Shown here: positions 1-5,902 of the stretch, one piece after another
Position numbering within the stretch: the first letter of the stretch is position 1
Layout: each line of letters begins with the position of its first letter
IMG/VR virus record: IMGVR_UViG_3300034788_000865
Location: 1-28,965 of that record
Direction: 5' to 3' (one strand)
Source of the DNA: a virus
DNA: 28,965 nt
Position numbers and translations under genes: made by a program
Notes under the pieces: model-generated
Databases searched by the model: none
Told to the model about the DNA's origin: nothing
What the model saw: only the letters and a program-made list of their open reading frames with translations

Positions 1-5
1 TGCTC

Positions 6-103
6 CCTGCTGCCTACGGTGGCAGCCCCAGTACCGTATAGCATAGCGAGCAATGATGCAAGGGTGAAGCCTGCTGCCTACGGTCAGCCCTGCAGCCTAC
101 GGT
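6..103. repeat. Three 15-bp direct repeats
   Basis: The 15-mer CCTGCTGCCTACGGT occurs at 6-20 and 70-84, and with one change (CCTGCAGCCTACGGT) at 89-103. The copies do not lie in a gene. The distances between starts are 64 and 19 bases. They could be protein-binding sites or part of a larger repeat cut by the window edge. A related inverted core, TACCGTA, lies at 32-38. Confidence 0.8.
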
Positions 104-161
104 AGGGGGAAGGCCTCGAGCCGGGCAGGCCTGGCCACAGCTCAACACACGACATTCGTTT

Positions 162-231
162 CGTGCTTCCGGTGTCATGCTTCCGGTGTCGTGCTTCTGG
201 TTTCATGCTTTCGATGTCGTGTTTTCGGTGT
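162..231. repeat. 14-bp tandem repeat array, five units
   Basis: Five consecutive 14-base units run 162-175, 176-189, 190-203, 204-217 and 218-231. The first is CGTGCTTCCGGTGT and the second differs at one base; later units drift. Across unit junctions the array presents TGTCATG once and TGTCGTG repeatedly, a core also found in the second control region. Fourteen bases is not a codon multiple and there is no supported gene, so a DNA-level role (regulator or initiator binding) is more likely than a coding one. Confidence 0.85.
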
Positions 232-320
232 CGTCTTGACATCCGCGACCGCTCGTGGTTGGCGCCGCGCCCGCATGCACGAGGCTCATCCCGCCATGAG
301 TGAAACACATGGGACATGTG

Positions 321-338
321 TGCTATCAATGCTACGAT
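321..338 (+). promoter_or_regulatory. Extended -10 promoter candidate, accessory operon
   Basis: TGCTATCAA at 321-329 and TGCTACGAT at 330-338 each fit the extended -10 pattern TGnTAnnnT or close to it. No convincing -35 box is seen at the usual spacing, which extended -10 promoters can tolerate. Transcription would start near 336-346, just upstream of the AAGGAG at 350-355 and the ATG at 364. The 9-mer GTGCTATCA recurs at the second promoter candidate (3450-3458). Confidence 0.45.
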
Positions 339-363
339 GAGGGGGAACCAAGGAGCCGACACA

Positions 364-447
364 ATGACCGCCCGCCATGACCTTGTCATCCCAGCCCTAA
401 TCCTCATTTTCTTCTTCGCCCCCATGTTCTTCCTCTTGTCCACCTGA
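364..447 (+). CDS. 27-residue hydrophobic mini-protein
   Basis: A short frame beginning ATG-ACC-GCC and ending TGA encodes 27 residues. After a polar start (MTARHD) the rest is almost entirely hydrophobic, rich in Ile, Leu and Phe (LILIFFFAPMFFLL), which would form one membrane helix. The start has a well-placed AAGGAG (350-355) eight bases upstream and lies just after the promoter candidate, so it would be the first gene of the operon. No family is recognised. It could be a small inner-membrane peptide acting on the host, or a translated leader. Two more mini-proteins of similar design follow in the same operon. Confidence 0.6.
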   Translation: MTARHDLVIPALILIFFFAPMFFLLST

Positions 448-458
448 ACCACCCACCC

Positions 459-501
459 GGGGGGCCACGGCCCCCGCACCCTTCCCCAAGGAGCACAGAC
501 C
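459..501 (+). promoter_or_regulatory. Hairpin plus Shine-Dalgarno spacer module, copy 1
   Basis: The spacer folds as a 6-bp stem (460-465 with 470-475, all G-C pairs) with loop CACG. The tract CGCACCCTTCCCC follows, then the site AAGGAGCACAGACC (488-501) directly before the ATG at 502. No U-run follows the stem, so it is not a classic terminator. It resembles the spacer at 893-934 closely, implying duplication or shared control, for example RNA stability or processing. Confidence 0.6.
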
Positions 502-885
502 ATGAGCCACACCATCACCATCACCAATCCAGACGGCACCACCTCCCGAGTCAAGAAGCCCTTTGTCCCCCAGTGCTGGAGCCGCAGTATCGTCGAGGTT
601 GTCACCGAAATCCTAGAAGACATCCGAGAGCACGACGCCGCCGGCCCTCACGAGCGCTTGTCAGAGGGCGAACTGAAGAGCCGCTGCATGTACGGGAACC
701 TCTTGGAAGAACTTCAATACGCTGACGACGACCTTCAGCACTACGTCAACAAGAAGCTCCGGCGGAACGCAGGGGACTACCCCATTCACAACCGCAAGAG
801 CCGACGCATGCAGGCAGACTTGAAGAAGGCCGAAGCCATGGCAGCTGAGGCACTCGGGCCCCGCTGGTTCCGTTCTGCACTTTGA
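502..885 (+). CDS. Hypothetical phage protein, 127 residues
   Basis: The gene encodes a soluble 127-residue protein with no signal peptide or membrane segment. The N-terminus is a short beta-like stretch (MSHTITITNPDGTT) that looks like a small strand-turn unit. The middle is acidic and helical (VVTEILEDIREHD, then LLEELQYADDDL). The C-terminus is basic and lysine/arginine-rich (KSRRMQADLKKAEAMAAEAL). The start is fixed by the strong AAGGAGCACAGACC immediately upstream. I recognise no family. Its place in an operon of small genes before the packaging genes suggests an accessory or early function, but nothing in the sequence identifies it. Confidence 0.8.
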   Translation: MSHTITITNPDGTTSRVKKPFVPQCWSRSIVEVVTEILEDIREHDAAGPHERLSEGELKSRCMYGNLLEELQYADDDLQHYVNKKLRRNAGDYPIHNRKSRRMQADLKKAEAMAAEALGPRWFRSAL

Positions 886-892
886 CACCCCG

Positions 893-934
893 AGGGGCCT
901 CCGGGCCCCGCACCCCTTCCCTTTGGAGTACAGC
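893..934 (+). promoter_or_regulatory. Hairpin plus Shine-Dalgarno spacer module, copy 2
   Basis: A 6-bp stem GGGGCC/GGCCCC (894-899 with 904-909), loop TCCG, is followed by CGCACCCCTTCCC and the site TTTGGAGTACAGC before the ATG at 935. Arrangement and sequence parallel the module at 459-501. The site also argues for the ATG at 935 rather than the in-frame TTG at 923, which lies inside the Shine-Dalgarno region. Confidence 0.6.
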
Positions 935-1198
935 ATGGCCACATACGACAACAACTGCGACCGCTGGAGCGCTGGCCTCGAGCCCGAGCCCGTCAACCTC
1001 TTCCACGTTGATGCCGGCGAGATTGTAGCCGGCATTCTCGCCCAAGTAGCCGACGGCGAAGGGACAATCGCCGAGCTTGAACAGGCATGCGAAGACGCCG
1101 CGATGCTGCTCGGGCACCCCGACGTCGCTACCGCCCTCTTCGAAGCTGCTTTGCGCGTCGTTGCAGCAGACCACCGTGCCGCACGGGGTGACGCATGA
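935..1198 (+). CDS. Hypothetical protein, 87 residues, acidic
   Basis: This small acidic protein appears mainly helical after about residue 25 (GEIVAGILAQVADGEG, then IAELEQACEDAAMLLG), with no membrane segment or metal motif. The start at 935 is preferred over an upstream in-frame TTG because GGAG (925-928) is well spaced from it. Its stop overlaps the next start as ATGA, so the two are probably translationally coupled. No family is recognised. The helical pattern resembles small phage accessory proteins that bind a partner, but this is only an impression. Confidence 0.75.
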   Translation: MATYDNNCDRWSAGLEPEPVNLFHVDAGEIVAGILAQVADGEGTIAELEQACEDAAMLLGHPDVATALFEAALRVVAADHRAARGDA

Positions 1199-1488
1199 TC
1201 GCCCCGGATTACTGGGACGTCCTGGCGCGGGTCATCGACAAGGCCGACGCACGGGTAGAGCTTGACTGGTGGATGGGAACTCTACTCATCCCCCTGGCAG
1301 ACGGTCGCAGCCTCTACGCAACACCGGGATGGGAAGGTGAGTCGTTCCCATGGTGCGTGCACGATGACAACTACGGTGATGTGGTTGCAGACGGAAACGT
1401 CCCCGTCACGTGGACGGGAAGACTCCGCGAAGACCTCGCCACGTATCAGGAAGCCTTGACCGCACTCATTGCTGAGGTGACGGCATGA
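1195..1488 (+). CDS. Hypothetical protein, 97 residues, Trp-rich
   Basis: The protein has a helical start (YWDVLARVIDKADARVEL) and then a beta-rich middle containing several tryptophans (WWMGTLLIPLADGRSLYA, PGWEGESFPWCVHDD). A final helix (LREDLATYQEALTALIAEV) completes it. The pattern suggests a small alpha-beta domain. It overlaps both neighbours by ATGA, which places it firmly in the operon. No family is recognised and nothing points to an enzyme active site. Confidence 0.75.
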   Translation: MIAPDYWDVLARVIDKADARVELDWWMGTLLIPLADGRSLYATPGWEGESFPWCVHDDNYGDVVADGNVPVTWTGRLREDLATYQEALTALIAEVTA

Positions 1489-1565
1489 GCCCCCGAGAGC
1501 ACATCGAGGCAGCTGCCTCGCTTGTCATCCTTGCCGCCGTCTGGTGGCTCGTGATGTCCCTGTAG
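1485..1565 (+). CDS. 26-residue hydrophobic mini-protein
   Basis: Starting at an ATGA overlap with the previous gene, this frame encodes 26 residues: a short charged head (MSPREHIE) followed by a hydrophobic helix (AAASLVILAAVWWLVMSL). It would span a membrane once with few residues outside. It fills an otherwise unexplained gap in a tightly packed operon and has the same layout as the mini-genes at 364 and 2787. No family is recognised. Coding is supported by the overlap architecture and GC-rich third positions, not by homology. Confidence 0.6.
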   Translation: MSPREHIEAAASLVILAAVWWLVMSL

Positions 1566-1576
1566 ACCAACCCAAC

Positions 1577-1590
1577 AAGGAGCACAGACC
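1577..1590 (+). promoter_or_regulatory. Repeated Shine-Dalgarno cassette AAGGAGCACAGACC
   Basis: The 14 bases are identical to those at 488-501, and the first 11 recur at 8581-8591 before the scaffold start. Here the cassette fixes the ATG at 1592 in place of an upstream in-frame start near 1544 that lies within the preceding mini-gene. Confidence 0.7.
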
Positions 1591-1591
1591 A

Positions 1592-2011
1592 ATGACCGAG
1601 ACCCGAACCAGCACCAGCACCAGCACGAACGGGGAGCACCTCCCCGCGGTGCGCTTGACAATGACACTGAGCACCGATTTAGACCTATCGGCGCTCCTCG
1701 ACTGCCTGTACGACGTCTGCGTCTATGAGATCGCGGATGCGACAGCACAAAGCGCGTCGGGGGTAGTAGACGCCGAAACTATCGAGTGTCTGGTTGAAAT
1801 CATCGACGACGAGAGCCCCCCCAGCTCGGCGAGCTGCGACGCGCAGAATCGGGGAGCGCTTGCGATCCTCGCGTTGAGAGAGATTGTGAGAGCCCGGGAT
1901 TACCACGCCGAGCACGGCATCTATCCCCCGGGGACCGTCGACCGGGCGAACCAGTGCTTTGACGATTGGGCCGCGGACCTTGCCGAGGCAGTGCTCGGAG
2001 GTGGAGCATGA
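1592..2011 (+). CDS. Hypothetical acidic protein, 139 residues
   Basis: The N-terminus is a low-complexity Thr/Ser run (MTETRTSTSTSTNG) encoded by repeated ACCAGC triplets. A predicted alpha-beta body follows, with two acidic helices (LDLSALLDCLYDVCVYEIAD; AETIECLVEIIDDE). A helix-rich C-terminus (GALAILALREIVRARDY, then CFDDWAADLAEAVLG) ends it. Four cysteines are scattered rather than clustered, so no metal site is apparent. The stop overlaps the next start by ATGA. The Ser/Thr head is probably a flexible tail. No family is recognised. Confidence 0.75.
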   Translation: MTETRTSTSTSTNGEHLPAVRLTMTLSTDLDLSALLDCLYDVCVYEIADATAQSASGVVDAETIECLVEIIDDESPPSSASCDAQNRGALAILALREIVRARDYHAEHGIYPPGTVDRANQCFDDWAADLAEAVLGGGA

Positions 2012-2796
2012 ACGCCCTTGGCATCATCGCGCTTTCAAGACTCCTCTTCAGACCCACGACCACCAACAGGAAGACCGGCAACATCCCAACCGCGTCAGTG
2101 CACCACGACCACATCCCCCGGTCGTGCAAGGGGTGCCCCATGGCACCCGACGACGACGGTAAGGGGGGCGACTGCTACGCCCGCACAGGAACCGCCGCGT
2201 TCTCTACCGAGCGCACCGCCCGAGCAGCCGAGCGCAACCCCCGAGCATACTCCGTCGAGCACGCGTTGAGCGGTCGCAGCATCGGCGCACGGTTCGTCAG
2301 GTTCACGTCCATCGGCGACGCCGGCGGACTGGAGAGGGAGGAGGTAGAGCCGGCACTCGTGCGGTGCCTCGACGAGGGGCTCCCCCCCATCATGTACACC
2401 TCGCAGTGGAGGCGGAAGGGTCGCGAATGGCTCAAGGGGTGGTCGATGGCAAGCACCTACACACTGTCAGCCTACCTCAAGGCTACCCGGGCAGGATGGC
2501 GGGCTACGCTCGTTGTTCCTGCGGAAGTCATCGCGGACCATGTCGAGCACGGGACGCCGTTGTCGGAGGTGATGGAGGTGGACGCGGTCGCGTGTCCGGC
2601 ACAGGTGGGGGAACTCACCGGGCGGCCGGTCCAGTGCAACGATTGCGGGATGTGCTCGGTCAAGCACCAAGCAGACGGCCCCGGTGTCTGGTTCGCTGAG
2701 CACGGACCACGGGTAGCGCGCACGTGGAGGAAGCGAGTCGAGGCAGCCAAGGAGCGCCGACGCGCCGCGATGCGAGGAGGTGACTCATGCGGTTGA
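2008..2796 (+). CDS. GP88/DUF7227-type cysteine-rich phage protein
   Basis: This 262-residue protein shows the layout I associate with phage GP88/DUF7227-type proteins of unknown activity. An N-terminal cluster has C40, C43 and C56 (SCKGCPM...GDCYA). A central strand-turn has VRFTSIGDAGG near residues 97-107, followed by PIMYTSQWRRKG (127-138). The C-terminal cluster C196, C210, C213, C216 (ACPAQ...CNDCGMC) could bind zinc or an iron-sulfur centre. Spacing of the first cluster is not the CxxxCxxC of classical radical SAM enzymes. The start is the ATGA overlap at 2008, preferred over an in-frame upstream start. The C-terminus is basic. Family placement rests on remembered motif order, so it is moderately certain; the biochemical role is unknown. 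Confidence 0.65.
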   Translation: MNALGIIALSRLLFRPTTTNRKTGNIPTASVHHDHIPRSCKGCPMAPDDDGKGGDCYARTGTAAFSTERTARAAERNPRAYSVEHALSGRSIGARFVRFTSIGDAGGLEREEVEPALVRCLDEGLPPIMYTSQWRRKGREWLKGWSMASTYTLSAYLKATRAGWRATLVVPAEVIADHVEHGTPLSEVMEVDAVACPAQVGELTGRPVQCNDCGMCSVKHQADGPGVWFAEHGPRVARTWRKRVEAAKERRRAAMRGGDSCG

Positions 2797-2876
2797 TGTC
2801 ATCCGGTTGCGCCGGTCTGCCGTTCGGTCTGTTCGTTGCTGCGGTGTTGTTGGTGCTCGCTCGGTGCATCGCATGA
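2787..2876 (+). CDS. 29-residue hydrophobic mini-protein
   Basis: The frame overlaps the end of the cysteine-rich gene by ten bases and has a strong AGGAGG site (2775-2780) six bases upstream of its ATG. It encodes 29 residues, with a short basic head (MRLMSSGC), a hydrophobic helix (LPFGLFVAAVLLVLA) and a Cys-containing tail (RCIA). Its TGA overlaps the next ATG. It is the third one-helix mini-protein in this operon. No family is recognised. The Shine-Dalgarno site and the double overlap are the case for it being real. Confidence 0.65.
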   Translation: MRLMSSGCAGLPFGLFVAAVLLVLARCIA

Positions 2877-2974
2877 CCCGCGGCACACTGCGAGACCGCT
2901 ACGCGGTCTACGTCAAGGCGATGAAGGACCTTGGACTGCCCTGGGTCGACTTTGACACGTGGTTGAACCGGTGA
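2873..2974 (+). CDS. 33-residue hypothetical protein
   Basis: Starting at an ATGA overlap, this frame encodes 33 residues with a basic amphipathic start (MTRGTLRDRYAVYVKAMKDL) and a Trp-containing end (LPWVDFDTWLNR). It is short but shows sensible amino-acid composition and ends about 50 bases before a strong terminator, so it is probably the last gene of the accessory operon. An in-frame longer version from near 2780 would run through the mini-gene in another frame and lacks a better site. No family is recognised. Confidence 0.55.
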   Translation: MTRGTLRDRYAVYVKAMKDLGLPWVDFDTWLNR

Positions 2975-3026
2975 GGTGAGGAGGGGGGGTGTTCCTTCCT
3001 CCGTCATTCGCGCCGCGCCACCTCAG

Positions 3027-3053
3027 ACGGCCACCCCAGCGGGTGGCCGTTTT
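3027..3053 (+). terminator. Rho-independent terminator, end of accessory operon
   Basis: A perfect 10-bp stem (ACGGCCACCC at 3027-3036 with GGGTGGCCGT at 3041-3050) encloses the tetraloop CAGC and is followed by TTT within a short T-rich tail. It lies 52 bases after the last accessory gene. On the other strand there is no T-run, so it acts forward. It separates the accessory operon from the packaging and virion operon. Confidence 0.85.
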
Positions 3054-3080
3054 CCGTTCTCGACGGCCAAGAAAACGGCC

Positions 3081-3342
3081 TGTCATGCGTGTCATGCCGT
3101 GAAGGCGCGCCACCAGCGCCACATGCGCCATCGCATGACATGACATCGCCCCCCGTACCCTCGTAATTTGCACTTCTTCAGGTTCAGGAATCCTTGAGTG
3201 TCATGTCACGGAAGAGGGGAGAAAGCCCACCAGCAGGTGGTTTAGGGCATGACACGCGTGACATCCGAGGGGGTGTTCTGCTCCGCGCGCGGTCGCTCGA
3301 CACCCGAGAACACCCACCCCCAGGTGCTTCTCGGCGATGTCA
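3081..3342. repeat. Alternating paired TGTCA/TGACA sites
   Basis: TGTCA is at 3081, 3090, 3199, 3204 and 3338. Its reverse complement TGACA is at 3136, 3141, 3250 and 3259. They form direct pairs with a period of nine (3081/3090, 3250/3259) or five (3136/3141, 3199/3204), and successive pairs alternate in orientation. Many extend to TGTCATG or CATGACA. In random sequence of this length about 0.5 copies of the pentamer would be expected on both strands together. Confidence 0.75.
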
Positions 3343-3450
3343 CGTCGCGCGCGCGGGAGGGGGCGGAGGGGGCGCGGGCCCACCGAAAAACGAAACTTAC
3401 TTTCTACTATTGGAGTCCCACAAAAATCTCCAACCCTTTTCCCCAGAACG

Positions 3451-3459
3451 TGCTATCAT
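3451..3459 (+). promoter_or_regulatory. Extended -10 promoter candidate, late operon
   Basis: TGCTATCAT fits TGnTATnAT well, with five of six bases of the consensus -10 hexamer. No -35 match is seen. The preceding base makes the 9-mer GTGCTATCA shared with the promoter candidate near 320. The hexamer ends at 3459, so initiation is expected at about 3465-3468, on top of the ATG at 3466. Confidence 0.55.
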
Positions 3460-3465
3460 AGCTGC

Positions 3466-3756
3466 ATGTCCCGCCATGCCAACACCCGCTCGCCCTCCCC
3501 TCCCAAGCGCGGCCGCCCCGAGAAGGCATCGCCGATGCTTCATCCTCAGCTGGCACCAGGTCTGAAGGCCTTGGTTCCCCAGGCTCTCGCGGTGCTCGAG
3601 GATGTGCTGAACCGTCGGAAGGGGGACCGTGTTGCCCTGACGGCAGCTCAGTGGTTGGTGGAGACGGTAGCAACCGAGCCGCTGTCGCAGGAGGATTCTC
3701 CTGCGGGAGAGGAGATGGGTGTGGTCCTCGAGATGCTTCGAGGGGGACAGGTCTGA
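3466..3756 (+). CDS. Putative terminase small subunit (TerS-like)
   Basis: This 96-residue protein has a basic, proline-rich head with an AT-hook-like KRGRPEK (about residues 17-23). Helices follow (LVPQALAVLEDVLNRRKGDRVALTAAQWLVETV pattern, about residues 36-70) resembling the helical repeat of many phage small terminases, and then an acidic tail. Small terminases recognise the packaging site and regulate TerL, and this gene lies two genes before TerL. No Shine-Dalgarno precedes 3466, and the promoter candidate would start RNA at about this ATG, so the mRNA may be leaderless. An alternative start is the ATG at 3535, with AGAAGG at 3521-3526, giving 73 residues without the AT-hook. Codons between the two starts are strongly GC-ending, favouring 3466. 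It could instead be an unrelated DNA-binding protein. Confidence 0.5.
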   Translation: MSRHANTRSPSPPKRGRPEKASPMLHPQLAPGLKALVPQALAVLEDVLNRRKGDRVALTAAQWLVETVATEPLSQEDSPAGEEMGVVLEMLRGGQV

Positions 3757-3786
3757 AGGGGAACCGAGAACCCCGAGGAGCAAACA

Positions 3787-3918
3787 ATGACCCGTTCGCA
3801 CATCGCGCTGCTTGTGCTCGCCCTTGGATTCGGGCGCTGCAGCTACGACGCCGGGTATCGCAAGGGTGTCGACGACGGTTGGTGGTCCTGCGCCGCTGAG
3901 TACGGGGTTGTGGGGTGA
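3787..3918 (+). CDS. 43-residue small membrane or secreted protein
   Basis: The frame has GAGGAG ten bases upstream of its ATG and ends in a GTGA overlap with the next gene. The 43 residues begin with a hydrophobic segment (HIALLVLALGFG). Then come Cys18 and a polar tail with Gly/Asp/Trp (DAGYRKGVDDGWWSCAAEY). The head could be a single membrane anchor or a signal peptide. FGRC is not a proper lipobox, so a lipoprotein is unlikely though possible. No family is recognised. It is absent from typical TerS-TerL pairs. Confidence 0.55.
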   Translation: MTRSHIALLVLALGFGRCSYDAGYRKGVDDGWWSCAAEYGVVG

Positions 3919-4364
3919 GCCTGACGATTACTCCCATCACGCAGCGAGAAGCGTTTGCGTTCGTGTCGGAGCACCACCGGCACCACCAGCCACCCCGCGG
4001 CTCCATCGTGCAGGTTGCTGTCGCCTGCTCGGAGAAGGAGGAGGTGGTTGGTGTTGCGATAGTTGGCCGCCCGGTGTCGCGCATGCTCGACGACGGCTGG
4101 ACTGCCGAGGTGACTCGGGTTGCAACGGACGGGAGCCGGAACGCTTGCTCGAAGCTGTACGGTGCGGCGTGGCGAGCTGTCCGAGCTTTGGGGTACAGGA
4201 AGCTGGTGACCTACACGCTGCCTTCGGAGGGGGGTGCCAGCTTGCGGGGTGCGGGCTGGACTTGTCTCGGGAGCGCAGGTGGCGGGAGCTGGGCTCGGGT
4301 TGACCGTCCTCGCGTCGACCTTCACCCGTTGCAGGTGAAGCTCAGGTGGGAGAAGGTCTCGTGA
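3915..4364 (+). CDS. XF1762-like GNAT-fold phage protein
   Basis: This 149-residue protein begins at GTG in a GTGA overlap. It shows the pattern of the phage XF1762 family, a relative of GNAT N-acetyltransferases. A strand carries VVGVAIVGRPVSR (about residues 44-56). EVTRVATDG (65-73) precedes NACSKLYGAAWRAVRALGYRKLVTY (about 76-100), which corresponds to the acetyl-CoA-binding loop and helix. A beta-bulge segment SLRGAGW follows. Substrate is unknown. Phages often place such genes near terminase genes. Acetyl-CoA binding is inferred from the fold; the loop lacks a textbook QxxGxG/A signature, so catalytic activity is uncertain. Confidence 0.8.
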   Translation: MSLTITPITQREAFAFVSEHHRHHQPPRGSIVQVAVACSEKEEVVGVAIVGRPVSRMLDDGWTAEVTRVATDGSRNACSKLYGAAWRAVRALGYRKLVTYTLPSEGGASLRGAGWTCLGSAGGGSWARVDRPRVDLHPLQVKLRWEKVS

Positions 4365-5902
4365 CCGTCTTCGTCCCGTCGTCGGTTCCGAAGGACAACC
4401 GGTACGAGCTCGCTCGTCTGTTGGCAGACCGCCAGGCCTTCTGCCGTCTGCTGCAGATCAAGCACAAGCAGAAGCAGAAGTTCGTTCCCTTCGAGCCGAA
4501 CGACGCGCAGCTGCGGTTGTGGTCGCTGCTCGACCGGAGCAACCGGGTGATCGTCGTCAAGGCTCGACAGGTCGGCATCTCGACGGCGACTCGGGCGTGG
4601 CAGTTCCACCGGGCGTACACGACGCCTGACCCGCTGGTGTTTTCGGTGCTGTCCTTCCACGACCGGTCAGCCAAGTCGTTGCGCCGCATGGACCGTCGGT
4701 GGTTGCGTAATCTGCCTCACGTGCTGAAGCGCCCGTTGTCGCTCGACAGCGCGACGGACACGGAGTTCGGGGACACAAATGCGGGAATCTCGAGCTTCAC
4801 GACGGGGGGTTCGGGGGGTACTCGTTCCTTCGAGTTCACGGGGGCGCACCTGTCGGAGTTCGCCTTCTACAAGGACCCGGGCGAGGTGCTGTCCCAGGTG
4901 CTGTCAACGGTCGGGGACGGCCCCATCATCATCGAGTCTACTGCGGACACGCCGGGCGACGAGTTCCACCGGCTCATCGAGGGAGCTCCGGAGAACGGGT
5001 GGACGGTCTACACGTACTGGTGGCACGAGCACAAGGCCTACCGGGACTCAGACATCCCCGACAACTTCGCTCCGACGTCCGACGAGCAGAAGCTGGTCGA
5101 GCTGTACGGGGTTGACAACCACCAGCTGCACTGGCGGCGTCGGCAGATAGCGACGCTCGGGCTTGCCCGCTTCCGGCGGGAGTACCCCGGGTGCCTGGCG
5201 GACGCCTTTGCCTCGAGGCAGTCGACGTGGTTCACCGCGGAGTCGCTTGACGCAATCACCCAGGTCTGGTTTGACGAGTCCGAGCGCTGCTTCGAGGAGC
5301 CCGAAGAGGACTCCGAGTACGTTGCGGGCGTCGACATCGGCGGCGGCATCGGTCAGGACTACAGCACCATCGTCGTTCTCAACGTCGCGACCCGGCAGCC
5401 GGTCTACATCGAGCGCTGCAACCACAAGGCGCCGCACGCATGGGCGGCTCACTGCGCTCAGGTCGGCCACGCCTACAACCACGCGGTCATCCTCGCCGAG
5501 TCGAACAACCACGGCTACTCCTTCCTGCGCGAGATGGAGCACTTGAAGTACCCGAACCTGTGGGCGAACGAGAACGGGGACCACTGGTACACGTCGACCC
5601 AGTCCAAGCTGGACATCTACGACGGCTTGCGGGAGGTCGTAGAGAGCGGCATCCTGCGGCAACTCGACCAGTCCACGCTGCAGGAGCTCCGCTCGCTCGA
5701 GGTGCGTCGGACCACGCCCGAAGCGCCCTCGGGACTGCACGACGACCTTGCCATGGGCTGCGCTCTCGCCTATCGTTGCTTGCGAGATGCTCCGAACGGC
5801 TTGCGTCGGCGCTCTGTCGAGAGCTACATCGACAGGGTCAAGGCGCGAATACGCGCTGCGCGGAACCGAAAGAGCCCGCTGCCCTGGAGCGTCAACAGAT
5901 GA
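4361..5902 (+). CDS. terL: Terminase large subunit (TerL)
   Basis: TerL is the ATP-driven motor and nuclease that packages DNA through the portal. From the GTG at 4361 (GTGA overlap, AGAAGG upstream) it has 513 residues. The ATPase part shows a variant Walker A KARQVGIST (67-75), an acidic HLSEFAF (163-169) with E166 as candidate catalytic carboxylate, and a coupling-motif-like IIIESTADT (189-197). The RNase H-like nuclease part shows AGVDIGGG (D325), VILAESNN (E380) and GLHDDLAMG (D461, D462), the expected acidic triad. The Walker A loop lacks the usual lysine before Ser/Thr, which is common in TerL. A longer in-frame GTG start at 4346 is possible but less likely. Confidence 0.93.
   Translation: MTVFVPSSVPKDNRYELARLLADRQAFCRLLQIKHKQKQKFVPFEPNDAQLRLWSLLDRSNRVIVVKARQVGISTATRAWQFHRAYTTPDPLVFSVLSFHDRSAKSLRRMDRRWLRNLPHVLKRPLSLDSATDTEFGDTNAGISSFTTGGSGGTRSFEFTGAHLSEFAFYKDPGEVLSQVLSTVGDGPIIIESTADTPGDEFHRLIEGAPENGWTVYTYWWHEHKAYRDSDIPDNFAPTSDEQKLVELYGVDNHQLHWRRRQIATLGLARFRREYPGCLADAFASRQSTWFTAESLDAITQVWFDESERCFEEPEEDSEYVAGVDIGGGIGQDYSTIVVLNVATRQPVYIERCNHKAPHAWAAHCAQVGHAYNHAVILAESNNHGYSFLREMEHLKYPNLWANENGDHWYTSTQSKLDIYDGLREVVESGILRQLDQSTLQELRSLEVRRTTPEAPSGLHDDLAMGCALAYRCLRDAPNGLRRRSVESYIDRVKARIRAARNRKSPLPWSVNR

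Larger units (their letters stand above)
1..363. other. Left gene-free control region
   Basis: No credible coding region is seen here. The only long open frame is antisense and runs through tandem repeats into a real gene, so it is discounted. The stretch holds three 15-bp direct repeats, a 14-bp tandem array, a promoter candidate just before the first mini-gene, and a Shine-Dalgarno site AAGGAG at 350-355. It probably controls the accessory operon that follows. Because the window begins inside the repeats, more copies may lie upstream. Confidence 0.6.
3054..3465. other. Second gene-free control region
   Basis: Several short frames exist on both strands here but none has a ribosome site or protein-like composition. 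The region holds nine TGTCA/TGACA copies (3081-3342) and a comparatively AT-rich segment (about 3385-3445). Within that segment is an inverted repeat TTGGAG...CTCCAA (3410-3415 and 3428-3433), then a promoter candidate at 3451-3459. It could be an operator-promoter region for the late operon, a replication origin (iterons plus an AT-rich unwinding segment), or both. Confidence 0.6.
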